A stretch of DNA of 64,000 nt from Sinonovacula constricta (taxonomy: Eukaryota; Mollusca; Bivalvia; Cardiida; Solecurtidae). The position numbers and the translations under genes are program-made. The DNA is taken from contig CM017567.1 of the NCBI GenBank assembly GCA_007844125.1, positions 41,931,130 to 41,995,129 on the forward strand. The letters are read 5' to 3'. This document shows positions 1 to 9,984 of this stretch, in pieces; the first letter of the stretch is position 1, and each line of letters begins with the position of its first letter. The notes beneath the pieces were generated by a model. That model ran no database searches and was not told the origin of the DNA. It saw only the letters and a list, made by a program, of their open reading frames with translations.

Positions 1-384
1 TTTGTTATGTTATATCATACTCCACTTAGAGAGTAATTGCAATCCTTTGTTCAACTAATTGCATGCATGGTTAGTTGTATAATTAATAAATTATAAATGT
101 CCTTCAATGTCTAGATGTAAGAAAACTATAAAAAAAACACTTAAGGTTAACTGCTTTTCGGCATTTGTCTACCGTATAAATTTAGCTGTAAAAGATAGAC
201 AAACATAATATTTTAATAATAAGAACTCTGGGACAAAAGACTGGCAACTGACTGTAAATTTAATATTAATTCGATCGCTGTAGTCTCGTATAATGCATGC
301 CGTCTTTCATCAATTGTTTTCATCAATTGTTTAATTGAATAGTGTCTCGTAACATCACGAGATTGCAAGCAATTTATGGACAAT
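1..384. other. AT-rich flank, no gene seen
   Basis: AT-rich sequence with short A and T runs. I see no extended coding frame, RNA gene or element end. Confidence 0.6.
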
Positions 385-433
385 GTCTGTCTGTCTGTCT
401 GTCTGCCTGTCTAGCTGTCTGTCTGTCTGTCTT

Positions 434-466
<33 letters not shown>
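385..466 (+). repeat. (GTCT)n tetranucleotide microsatellite
   Basis: About 20 units of GTCT with a few substitutions (GCCT, AGCT, TTCT) near the middle. The leucine/serine/cysteine/valine-rich frame running across it is a product of the repeat, not a gene. Confidence 0.95.
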
Positions 467-1678
467 TTTGATTCTGGCTAATCACACAAGACTGCGTCTT
501 GTACATAATAGGCGAATTCACACAAACAGCAAATCTAACAATAAATCTGACATGGACACATCACAATGTATTCGACGAGAACAATACGCACCAATTTCTC
601 ATATAAGAACCAACAGCCCGGATCCAGAAGTTACTTGGTGTACAAACAGAATCACACGTCATAGTTATCAATAACATAACATTTATCACACATACCTACC
701 ATTCTATACTCGACTGCTCCAAATGGACACATAGCCTAAATATCACCTGCCATTTAAATTATCCTGTAAGTTTTCTCCGCAAAGTAACCCGTATTGCTTT
801 AAAAGCAGCATATATCCGTAAAGGCATTGAAAATTGCACACATCCTCAGCCTGTAGTGGTATAAGAAAAGGGGTGGGAATTAGAGCGTTACTGACAAATG
901 GCTCTTCGGGTAATCCGTCGGGACAATCATCCCTCGGATGTATCTGGTTTAATAGTACTTACAGGAATCACGATCGTTTTGTTCGCCGGAAGTCAGAATA
1001 AGAACATGCCTAAAATGTAGTTTGCACAAAACATAAACAATAGCATCGTTTGACAGCTGCGTGTCTGCTACTCTTGTTATATATAAATTGAATTATGTAA
1101 ATTTGAAGCCGCCACAAATTGAAATTTTGCAGACGTCCTACTGTAGTTAGCTGTCATCAGAGCTGCCATCTTTGTTTAGACGTCTGTCAAAAAGTAGTCC
1201 CATTTTGGGAAATGCCGAGTTGATCCGACTACCTACATACATTCGAAAGATGATTCTTGAATTATCCGAGGTGTTCCGATTGACAAATGGCGGTGCAGTA
1301 AGTCCATGTGAATCAGACGTGACTACATTTAACCGTATAGTTTTGCGTCCTGTTCCCGTATGGCACATCTGTTTATATAAAAAATAATCAAGTGCCCATC
1401 TCACAGATGGTGTTATCTTTGGAGGGACTCTAAAGAATGCTATTTTCAACGCCTTTGAGATTTTCGAGAGAAAAAAATGAAATTAACATTAATCCTGTTC
1501 TACCATCTGGTGTCTTTTATGTGTGTTACAAGGCATATGTGTATTGGAGGTAAGCATTGTACATTAAATAAATCCTGTTCTACCATCTGTTGTCATTATA
1601 TATTTTACTAGGAAAGTGTGTAATGAAGAGCGTAATTTATTTCTCCATATGTCTACTTTTTTACTTACAATACGATTA
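467..1678. other. Intergenic stretch with a short local duplication
   Basis: No recognisable gene. The 19-bp string AATCCTGTTCTACCATCTG occurs at 1491-1509 and again at 1571-1589, a small local duplication just outside the Harbinger element. A 100-codon frame on the minus strand (1147-1449) and a shorter one opposite it have no recognisable domain, and I do not call them. Confidence 0.5.
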
Positions 1679-1680
1679 AA

Positions 1681-1695
1681 CCCCAGTTACACAGA
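1681..1695 (+). repeat. Harbinger left terminal inverted repeat
   Basis: CCCCAGTTACACAGA, the perfect reverse complement of 7527-7541. The flanking TTA at 1676-1678 is the candidate target duplication. Confidence 0.93.
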
Positions 1696-2230
1696 GCCAT
1701 CGGTGACTGATCGGTAGTTATTTTAGCCAAATTATGGAGTGAACCGATGACAACGTATTTAACACCGATATCACCTGTCACCTGTTTTCCACCTATCAAC
1801 TGTTATTGGAAAAAGATAAGTTTTGTCGGTGAAAAATTACCGATTGGGATTTTTAAACATGTTTAAAATTCTCGATCGGTGAAAATATTTTACAAATAAC
1901 CACTTGACAACCTGTCTACAACCGATATCACCGATGGGTCACCGATAAGCAACCGATCAACTACTACTTACCACCGACACAAAAAGATGAGAATTAAAAT
2001 GTGGGATTTCGTCGGCTTTGATCGGTGGTTAATAGGGATTCAATCTGTGATCTATCCATTTCCGCCATCGTGTCATCGGTTGGTTTAAATTTGTAAGTGG
2101 CCAATCGGTATTCATAAGAACTCATCGGCTGTTGATCGCTTGCCGGACGCGTGTGACCGGTGACCTGTCTGATTTCGTTATTGGTCAATCGGTGGCTAGT
2201 CGGAGACAGGGCGGCGTTCGATTGGTGATG
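1696..2230. promoter_or_regulatory. Left subterminal CCGAT/ATCGG motif array
   Basis: More than a dozen copies of ACCGAT, ATCGGT or close variants in both orientations, the densest being four near 1920-1960. The same motif fills the opposite subterminal zone and is rare in the coding middle. By analogy with Harbinger elements whose Myb-like protein binds subterminal repeats, these are likely binding sites for the element's own proteins. Binding is inferred. Confidence 0.7.
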
Positions 2231-2245
2231 TCGGGTGCTGCTCGG

Positions 2246-2255
2246 TATTATATAG
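2246..2255 (+). promoter_or_regulatory. TATA-like box for the MADF/Myb-like gene
   Basis: TATTATATAG lies about 105 bp before the ATG at 2361 and just inside the subterminal motif array. Its position suits a core promoter with a 5' leader of roughly 75 bases. No initiator was verified. Confidence 0.4.
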
Positions 2256-2360
2256 GTCTTCGCCAGTAGTTTTGCTCCAGTTTCTGCAGGTGTTTAATCC
2301 ACGTCACATTAGACTGGGATTCTCTGAAAATTCTGTAAGACGTTTAGTTGTTTTATAATC

Positions 2361-5020
2361 ATGCCTGTAAAAAGAAAAGGTAAGAAATCCGACAAAGGCA
2401 AGGCCCCCATGGCTGCCTCTGATGAGGTCCCACAGATCACAAAAGGCTCCATCGTCAGGGGAAGAGCTTGTGGCCACGGTTCCAGGGGTACAGTTGGTGC
2501 TACAGATGAAAGCGGTAGTGGCGGATCCAAGCAGCAGCATTCCCCAGAGAACTGCCCTAGGGAGGTCATTGAACCTCATACCGTCGCTCCTATGATGAGT
2601 GGGAATGACCCTACAGTGGTTGGCAACGAATCCTATGATTCTGTTCATGATGATGCCTCTGATGGTCATGACAGTGCGGATGGTGGAGAGACACAGGCCG
2701 GTGACAACCTTGCAGGCGATACCCAGGAAGGCGATCCTCAGAACACCCAGCCTAAGTCCAAGACCAAGAAGCCCAGGAATCGCATAGTGTTAGTAGCAAT
2801 ATTTAAATTATATTTAAATTGACTTAAGAAGATCAAAATTGATTCAATTTTATTCATTTTAAAAAAGTATGTCAACGCCCACACTTTTTAGCTCACCTGT
2901 CACGCAGTGACAGAGTGAGCTTTTGTGATCGACTGATGTCCGTCGTCCGTCCGTCCGTCCGACTGTGCGTCCGTGTGTCCGTGTGTCAACAATTTCTTTA
3001 AACGACATCTCCTCTGAAACCCCTTGGCCAAATTTGATGAAACTTGCCTGGGATGTTCCTTGCATCAACCTCTACCAAGTTTGTTCAAATGGTTCCGTTT
3101 CAATGAATATCTAGGTCACAGGGGCCAAAAAAGGGTTTCAAAAAAGCAATTTTCAAAAATCTTCTCTGAAACTACAAGGCCCAGAGACTTCTTATTTGGT
3201 ATTTAGCATCATCTAGTGGTCCACTACAAAGTTTGTTCAAATTATGGTTCTACTATCAAAAGGGACCCCGTTAGGGGCCGAATCACATTTTCATAGAGTT
3301 ATATAGAATTTTTTTCAAAAATCTTCTCGTCAGAAACCATAAGGCCTATGACCTTGATATTTGGTATGTCACATCGTCTAGTGGTCCTCTACAAAGATTG
3401 TTCAAATAATGCCTCTAGGATCAAAAGGGGACCACAAGGGGACGCATGAGATTCACATAGTGTTATATAGGAAAACCTTTAAAAATCTTCTTGTCAAAAA
3501 CTACAAGGCATATTTGGTATGTAGCATTGTCTAGTGAACCTCTTCCAAGATTGTTCAAAGCATGATCACAAGGGTCAGTAAGTGCAGTTGTCGACAGGTG
3601 AGCAATACAGGACCATCATGGCCCTCTTGTTTCATTACTGTTTTAGCTCGTGGCTTACTTAATCATTCCATTTAAGAAATTATGTCCAGCCCGTGGGGAG
3701 ATGGAAACGGAAAATGCATGTTTTCTCATCCTATGTAATTATTTTCAAATGCTTTGTTTGTTGTGTACTTTCAGTATCATCTCCGAGGAAGATCAGGACA
3801 AGATTCTTGAGTTCTTGTTAGCCAATGATTTCCTGTACAACAATCACAGAGACCAATGGAGGGATACACAATCCAGGGAGAGGAAATGGGAGGAGCTGAG
3901 CGAACTTATAGGCCGTGATACCAAGGATATCAAACAGTGGTATCAGTCCACAAGGTCCAAGCTGTGTGACATCAAGAAAAAGAAAGTCACTCCATCTGGG
4001 AGTGGCTTTGAAGTAGAAGGAGTCACTGACAAGGCCAGGAGACTGTGGGAACGTTTCCAGTTTGTCCTTCCACACATAGGTGAAGTGAAGTCACGAACTG
4101 TTTGCAGCGTAAGTATAACAAATTCTTTTCATTACACGTCATTATACATTCTAAACATTATTTTAAAATGCATTTTTTCATATTTTCAGTTTCCAATATT
4201 GTTTTTAAAAATGTACACAACTCTTTAAAGTATTTTTTTAATTTATGTTTGACAGATGAAGCAGAAAAGAGCAGCCAGACTTCACGTCCAACTTTCTGAG
4301 CTTGATGATGAGGACCAGACTAGCCGAGTTGCCCCCACCCAAGAAACCGAAAAGGTCGTTTCTGCAGCTGATGCCTCGTTAGAGGGACCAGATGTTACTC
4401 CTCCTATCTCTGCGTCTTTAGACCATGCCTCAAACACGCAACCTCCACTTGTGCGTGACCCCAAGAGAGCCAAGGTAGTTCATACAGCGCCTGATGAGGG
4501 TATCCAGGCTCTTGTTCGTTGTAGCCAGCAGCTGATGGTGGTAGGTGACAAGTTGGCAAGGTACCTCCGACCAGAAAGTACCGCCCAAGAGCGTCAGAGG
4601 CAACACTTTGCCGAGATGAGTGCGAACATTCTTAGACAGCTGCCTGAGGACCTGTACATGGAGGCATCAGACCGCATTTGGGCTGTTCTGCAAGATGTCC
4701 AGCGAAAAGCCCATACACGCAGTGACACTCAAACTCCGCCCCAAACCCTAGCTCCAGTTGCAGGCAGTAGCAGGTCATACCAGCAACCACAGTGGCAGCC
4801 TGATCCCTCGCAGTGGACCAGCAACCCACCTCCAGCCAGCGTGTGGGCTTCCATGGGGTGCGATTATATTCGCCAATCACACCCGAGTTACCTCCAGATA
4901 CAGTCACAAGAACAGTCGGCTCCCCGACAATCCTTAGGTGAGAACATTTTCACAGCTAGTATAGTGGCAGCTGGTATCCCTGTCTCCCCACAGCATGAGG
5001 AGGGCTCGGAAGACATTTAG
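2361..5020 (+). CDS. Harbinger MADF/Myb-like DNA-binding accessory protein, three exons
   Basis: Accessory protein that, in PIF/Harbinger elements, binds DNA and recruits the nuclease. I infer three exons: 2361-2788, 3775-4108 and 4256-5020. Intron 1 has donor GTTAGTAG and acceptor TTTCAG. Intron 2 has donor GTAAGTAT and acceptor TTGACAG. The phases agree (two bases carried over intron 1, none over intron 2), giving one open product of 508 residues. Exon 1 encodes a low-complexity Gly/Asp/Ser/Lys-rich N-terminus. Exon 2 encodes a MADF-like helix-turn-helix at about residues 146-215, including ILEFLLANDFLY and the aromatic stretch KQWYQSTRSKL. Exon 3 is Pro/Gln/Ser-rich, with a helical segment near 371-403 resembling a BESS motif. 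The start was chosen as the first ATG after the TATA-like box. A poly(A) signal AATAAA follows at 5252. Splicing is predicted, not proven. Confidence 0.85.
2889..3632. mobile_element. Interspersed repeat nested in intron 1 of the Harbinger gene
   Basis: This non-coding insert begins AGCTCACCTGTCAC and ends with CAGGTGAGC plus a short tail to CTCTTGTTT, giving an inverted pair of GCTCACCTG ends. Near its start are a small hairpin (TGTCAC/GTGACA) and a (CCGT)n run at about 2940-2965. Inside, a roughly 180-bp motif of the type 'AATCTTCTCTGAAAC...AAGGCC...TTTGGTAT...CAAA' is repeated about three times in diverged form. No protein is encoded. It resembles short interspersed elements common in molluscs. 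The class is not assigned. Lying wholly within the intron, it should not disturb the reading frame. Confidence 0.7.
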
Positions 5021-5739
5021 ACGACATGAGGACAGGAAGTCCACAAGAAGTGCAATTTTGTTTGTTTGTTGTACTTTTTTTATGTTTGAAGGACTGTTTG
5101 TGTAATTGCTGGTGTAGCTGCATTTATGGAAACCTGTTTAATTTGTTTTTATGTAACACGATATTTGTTTCAATTAAACTGAGGTACAGGGAGTATAATT
5201 TTATTTGTTTCTTTTACCCTTAGTTTAAATAATAGTTCCCCAATTAATCAAAAATAAAGAACACCATTGTTTTCACATAATTTTGAGACACCCAAATCTA
5301 AGGAATCTACAATTGTCTGCGGTCATTTTCCAGTTATTCACATTCCCATTACAAATCATATTCGTTCCAGTCCCATTTCCTATTGGTGCTCTGAACTGCA
5401 GTGCTCGGGGCCAAATAAAACAAAGGTAAGCTCTTACCAAACTATCGTGTTTAAGTATATAGCATAACAATGAATAGTTTGGTGTGCAGATGGTTTCAAT
5501 TAGGACGAGTCTTCAATGAGTATAGATCAGGTTACGGGTTAATTGATGATAAAAATCTATGAACAAAGTAAACGACAGATTGAGTTTTTATGATTATAAT
5601 CACATTGCACAAAACAGTTTCAGCTGTTAACTTACACACACACAAAAATACAACATGAAAACAATCTCTAGAATCAAATGTCATTTCAGTTATGGATATT
5701 GTTTTTTTTCCTGTCATCTTACTATAAACAGTCTTGTGG
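5021..5739. other. Convergent 3' region between the two Harbinger genes
   Basis: AT-rich spacer between the two convergent genes. It holds an AATAAA at 5252-5257 for the plus-strand gene and the minus-strand equivalent (TTTATT near 5200) for the nuclease gene, so the 3' ends may overlap. No further coding sequence is seen. Confidence 0.5.
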
Positions 5740-7068
5740 CTAGTTTACCATTCTGTCTTGCCAAGGCACAGACCCTGCTGGACTGTTAAAGTACTTGGAT
5801 AAGTACTCCCTCTGCTGCTTGGCGTCGGTTGTGTCACGATTATGGCCCCTGACTTGCTGGATTTCAGTTAGCATATCATCCGTTCTCCATGCTCCAGGAA
5901 CAAGGTTGTGCTGGTCATCCTCTTGGTCCAGTTGAGCTTGTTGTAGGCCGGGATACCGAATTCTCATTAGATTGTGCAAGCACACACAGGATTCAACTAT
6001 GGTTGCAGCAACTTCCGGTTGTTGCTGCATGGTCGTGAGAAGCACTCTGAATCTGGCCGCCAAGATGCCAAAGGCATTTTCGACCACTCTTCTTCCTCTT
6101 GATAGCCGGTAATTGGTTATCAGTTTCTCCCTTTCCAGGCCGCGTCTCCCATAGGGCTTCATCAAATAGGTTTTTAACCCAAAAGCATCGTCACCAAGAA
6201 TGAAGTACGGCGTATCACGGTCATCATTTGGAAGAGGTTCTGGAGGTGGGAAGCCAATGGTTCCATCTTCTAGCATCTCACTGAGCTCGGAATTGTTATA
6301 TATTTGGGCATCTGACATGTGCCCATGGCCTCCGACGTCTATCCACAGAAACCTGTAGTTGGCATCAACAAGAGCCATGAGCACAATTGAGAAAAATCCT
6401 TTATAGTTGTAGTATTCAGAGCCGGATCTGCGGGGCTTCCTCAGTGCAATGTGTTTGCCATCAAGTGCTCCACATGCATGAGGGACATTCCACCTCCTTT
6501 CAAACTCTTCGGCTATTGGCTTCCATTCTTCAGGTGTATTAGGGATAGGAATGACCTCTTCGCTGTATGTTTGTACTATGGCCTCGCAGACTTCGGGGAT
6601 AAAGAGGGAAATTGTTGTCCTAGCCACCCTAAAATCATAGGAGAGGGAAGGGTAGGAATCTCCTGCTGCTAGGTGCCTGATTGTTACCGCCAGCTTCAAT
6701 CCGGGATCTAAGGCTTTTCTCCAGTTAGTGTCTGACTTCTGAAGTCTGGGCGCGAGGCGTTGCAGAAGCTCGTCGTACATTTCAGGGGTCATCCTCATAT
6801 AGTTCTTTAAGGAGCTGGTGTCCCCCTCCCTCAACTCTGCAAGAATGGTGCTATACTGTCCAAACTGAAGCCTTCTCTCCTGTGTTAACCAGGGCCTGGT
6901 CCACCATCTCCTTCGTCTCCTTCGGCAGCGTCTATCAGCTATGGGCTGCTGAACGAGCTGAATGGCCTGCTGGACATTAAGAATTGCCTGCTGCTGCAAC
7001 ATGACACCAAATTGCTGGATGGCTCTGACATCCTCCATGATATTATTCGAACGACTGCAAAAAGTCAT
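5740..7068 (-). CDS. PIF/Harbinger DDE transposase (HARBI1-type nuclease)
   Basis: Nuclease that excises and inserts the transposon. The open frame is 442 residues. The N-terminus has a basic cluster (residues 46-54) followed by WWTRPWL, a common Harbinger feature. The DDE_Tnp_4 core runs from about 195 to 367. Candidate catalytic residues are D203 in ALDGKHIAL, D235 in ALVDANYRFLWIDVG (with D253 in HMSDAQIY as the alternative) and E330 in RRVVENAFG. The conserved LGDDAFGLKTYLMKPY precedes the last of these. The core is uninterrupted. The second ATG at 7038 (protein start MEDVRAIQQ) is the likelier start, because a TATATTTAA box at 7083-7090 lies only about 15 bp from the first ATG. Length is near the 350-450 usual for the family. 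It converges with the MADF gene. Confidence 0.93.
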   Translation of the reverse strand: MTFCSRSNNIMEDVRAIQQFGVMLQQQAILNVQQAIQLVQQPIADRRCRRRRRRWWTRPWLTQERRLQFGQYSTILAELREGDTSSLKNYMRMTPEMYDELLQRLAPRLQKSDTNWRKALDPGLKLAVTIRHLAAGDSYPSLSYDFRVARTTISLFIPEVCEAIVQTYSEEVIPIPNTPEEWKPIAEEFERRWNVPHACGALDGKHIALRKPRRSGSEYYNYKGFFSIVLMALVDANYRFLWIDVGGHGHMSDAQIYNNSELSEMLEDGTIGFPPPEPLPNDDRDTPYFILGDDAFGLKTYLMKPYGRRGLEREKLITNYRLSRGRRVVENAFGILAARFRVLLTTMQQQPEVAATIVESCVCLHNLMRIRYPGLQQAQLDQEDDQHNLVPGAWRTDDMLTEIQQVRGHNRDTTDAKQQREYLSKYFNSPAGSVPWQDRMVN

Positions 7069-7526
7069 CGGTTCTCATCATTTAAATATATTGTTTTAAA
7101 AAAAGAACCGACAGCAACCTATATCACGAGATATGCAAGCTCCTTATCACCGATATCGCCGATCGGACAAAGATAACCCAATATGAATCACCGGCCATAT
7201 CTGACGGAATGTGTTTCACCGGTGATGACTAGCTATCAAACACAGATTAATCAGCGTTACGCCCGATTTAGCTCCGATTTACAAACGATAAAAACCGATA
7301 TTATTTCAGCATTTTTATCGATGAAAACATCCTTTTCACCGATCCAACCCCGTTTGAGTTGCTTTATGTCACCTACCAGCAACCCATGAAATGTTTGTTT
7401 AACCGATTAAACACGTGTCCATCACCGAGGGCCGTTTACACAGAAACCCAGAAATAAAATCACGCATGACAACCGATCAGAACAGCGAGTAAATTTAAAA
7501 TTAAATGACCGATAGGGGACCGACCG
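7065..7526. promoter_or_regulatory. Right subterminal CCGAT/ATCGG motif array
   Basis: About a dozen ACCGAT/ATCGGT-type motifs in both orientations, mirroring the array inside the left end. A compact pair occurs near 7148-7166 (ACCGATATCGCCGATCGG). Likely a binding array for element proteins. Confidence 0.65.
7083..7090 (-). promoter_or_regulatory. TATA-like box for the transposase gene
   Basis: On the minus strand this reads TATATTTAA, about 45 bp before the internal ATG at 7038. It is the main reason to prefer that start over the upstream ATG. The surrounding subterminal zone is rich in CCGAT motifs, so promoter and transposase binding sites probably overlap. Confidence 0.35.
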
Positions 7527-7541
7527 TCTGTGTAACTGGGG
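7527..7541 (-). repeat. Harbinger right terminal inverted repeat
   Basis: TCTGTGTAACTGGGG, the perfect inverse of 1681-1695. Candidate target duplication TTA lies at 7544-7546. Confidence 0.93.
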
Positions 7542-7576
7542 CGTTAAACGGTGTTTGATGTTTTAATGCTTTATAT

Positions 7577-7805
7577 GAGGGCGCCCGTGGCAAGGTGGAT
7601 AGCGTCTCTGGCCCATCAACGCATGGGTTCGAGCCCCGGCCGGGGCAAACACTGCGGAGAGATCATCTAGCTGACCTGCGATGCACCGATGGTTCTGTAT
7701 AGACATTTACTTGGAGTCTTTATCCACCGTTATTAGTACTTTTTATCTTGCCTTTTGTAAACGACATGCATGTTGCCTTTCTCACATATTTGAATAAAAT
7801 TATTC
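7577..7805 (+). mobile_element. tRNA-derived SINE, family 1, copy 1
   Basis: Starts GGGCGCCCGTGG, with an A-box-like TGGCAAGGTGG and a B box GGTTCGAGCCC about 35 bases later, the internal RNA polymerase III promoter of a tRNA-type SINE. The body holds a segment (GGTTCTGTATAGACATTT to CCACC) also present in diverged form at 59384-59620, which defines the family. It ends in an AT-rich tail with AATAAA near 7795. It sits about 35 bp beyond the Harbinger element. Confidence 0.8.
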
Positions 7806-9059
7806 CCATAAACCAAATTTAGGTGTCATATCTATTGATCTAAACCGTAAATGTCTTATGTTTTATAAATGATTACATACTACTTACTTTGTTGTGTAAT
7901 TTCTCAATGTATGGAGGAAATACGAGTATTAAATTGTCTTCAGTTATGTAAGTGTGAAATAAATTTATGTATTTTATCATATTTTTCCATAGGTCGGTGT
8001 TTAATTGTCTGGAACAAATGGATCCAATTTGATAGTGTGTCACCATTATGTTGTATAACAGAAATGAATATTTCATCAAAGCTGTGCTGAGGGATCTAAG
8101 CTTGTAAGCGTACTTTTAATTACAGAAGGCCGAGCGAGGATCGTCACCGAGTACCATGTCTGTCACAAGCTACTTCATTCCACGAAACATATTCTAATGC
8201 AACAACAAATAATTGTATAACTGTATTCCTTTTTACAGACGACGACCGTTTCACTGTTACAGAACAATGTAACAGAAGTTACAGAAACTTGTTATGTCAC
8301 AACGTTACAGGAGATTACTACAGGACAGTGTTAGACACGTGAATTGTCAACAATAACATATACATTATTTCGTTTTTGCTGCTTTTATTTTATGAAAAAT
8401 GTGACTTCACACAGCTGTTATTGTCTTTTTAGATACGAACATTATTTATTCATTATATACCACAAAAACAAATTACGTCTTGCCTAAGATCATTTCGTTT
8501 AACCCGGTGCCATCTGGCCATCTTAAGAGAAACAAATGACAACCAAGCCATAATAATACACAATGGACCTGAAATAATACATTTTACTAAATGAAACCCA
8601 GCGACTATTGTCGGGGTCATCTATCACTCTGAATTACATGATTAGTTTTGCTGAACGTAATGAAAGTCGTTAATATATCATTGCGACAACACAAGCTTCT
8701 GTGTTTGCATACATTCACAGACGAGGGTTGGTTGGGGACCCAATTTTACAAAAAAAAGACAAGTAAAAATTGTTACATAGATAGTATCACAGATTTGGTG
8801 TTGGTCGGTTTCTATTTATGTTTTACCTAAAGTGACTTCCATGTAACTATGTTGATCATGTTAAAATCATTGTACAAAAAGTAGTACTATTCCCTCACAG
8901 TAATAATGAGAAACACAGACTAACGACAATTTGTGCGTTCTTCATGTTAAGACATATTACATTGTTCCATGTTTGTCGGTTATAATCTTTATGCACATTG
9001 AAAGCTTGTTGGCTTAATCATACGGCTGCAAACATAACTTTTATATAACAACCACAAAT
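7806..9059. other. AT-rich intergenic, nothing recognised
   Basis: No gene, RNA or element end recognised. A short local run of tandem words (TTACAGAA, GTTACAG) occurs around 8240-8320. Small open frames overlap on both strands near 7870-8090 and lack any domain. Confidence 0.5.
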
Positions 9060-9256
9060 GTAATTGACGGGAATTGTCGGCTCCAGGTACGGGAGGCCCC
9101 GGGTTCGATCCCGGGCCACGACATACCAAAGTCGGTAAAAATGGTAGTGGCAAAGCTCTCTTGCTAACACTCCAGCAAACATAAGGGTAGTTCCACGACT
9201 GGTAGGCCCGGTGGATAATGTGACTGGGTGTGGTATTATGCCAGGTATGCTATACA
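9060..9256 (+). mobile_element. tRNA-derived SINE, family 2, copy 1 (5'-truncated)
   Basis: Contains a B box within GGGTTCGATCCCGGG (about 9102-9116) but only a degraded A-box region. The downstream body, with TAAAAATGGTAGTG, CTTGCTAAC, TCCACGACT and GGATAATGTGA, matches 26811-27000 and defines a second SINE family. In that other copy the B-box segment is missing. Confidence 0.7.
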
Positions 9257-9370
9257 CTGAACTACAAATGTTTCCTTGTTTTCCATCTGTGTGACACAGT
9301 GACTTGGCTATCTCTGAAATACAAATGTTTCCCTGTTTTCCATCTGTGTGACACAGAGACTCGGCAACAT
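9257..9370 (+). repeat. Two-copy tandem duplication, about 55 bp
   Basis: The segment containing ACAAATGTTTCC, TTTTCCATCTGTGTGACACA and a following GACTYGGC occurs twice in direct order with few differences, at the tail of the SINE. Confidence 0.75.
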
Positions 9371-9911
9371 GGAATTATATTGAAAACAATCAAAAATGTT
9401 CAATTTAAATAATAATTTATTACATTTTTTTAAATTTGAAGTAAACAGATTTTCTGATTTTTAGATAATGTGAAAGTATAAACAGAAAGGTATTTTCTTG
9501 GCAACCGGCTTTGTCTTTAAAACTATATTAAAGAAGCAATAATGTGCAAAATAGACAATTGTGCCTTTTATGTCTGTACGATATGTGTTTAACAATTATG
9601 ATTAATTTATTTTATATTTTGCAATTCTAATCGTTCATAAATGAAAAGCCGACCGGCTGAATAAATCCTTGCACACAGGTGTCGTACAATATCGTTGTTA
9701 CACATTGTACCCTAGTCACGTTTAAAACAAACAAATAATAAAGAAATGGATGTACATCTATTTTTGGTTGGTTCTTCCTACAACTATAGGAACGATTTAC
9801 GTTAGCCCCAAATAAACCAGTTAAGATTTGCATAACAACCATATTATGAATATGTTTTAACTTTATTTTTGAAGAACAAAGACGTATTTACCTTCCCTTC
9901 ATACTTCCGAC
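9371..9911. other. AT-rich intergenic, nothing recognised
   Basis: I see no gene or element. This is plain AT-rich sequence leading into the CA satellite. Confidence 0.5.
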
Positions 9912-9934
9912 TCACAGACACAGACACAGACACA

Positions 9935-9984
<50 letters not shown>

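Larger units (their letters stand above)
1679..7543. mobile_element. PIF/Harbinger DNA transposon, apparently complete
   Basis: The element has 15-bp perfect inverted ends CCCCAGTTACACAGA (1681-1695 and, reversed, 7527-7541). It holds two convergent genes: a spliced MADF/Myb-like DNA-binding protein (2361-5020, +) and a HARBI1-type DDE nuclease (5740-7068, -). This two-gene layout is the hallmark of PIF/Harbinger elements. TTA occurs just outside each end (1676-1678 and 7544-7546), matching the usual 3-bp TWA target duplication. The match extends to TTAAA on both sides, so the exact outer base is uncertain by one or two positions. Both subterminal zones are packed with CCGAT/ATCGG motifs. Both genes are open with no visible break, so the copy could be autonomous. 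An unrelated short repeat is nested in intron 1. Confidence 0.93.

Noticed and set aside
342..674. 110-codon frame at the left end
   Set aside because: One third is the GTCT microsatellite and the rest has no domain or codon signal.
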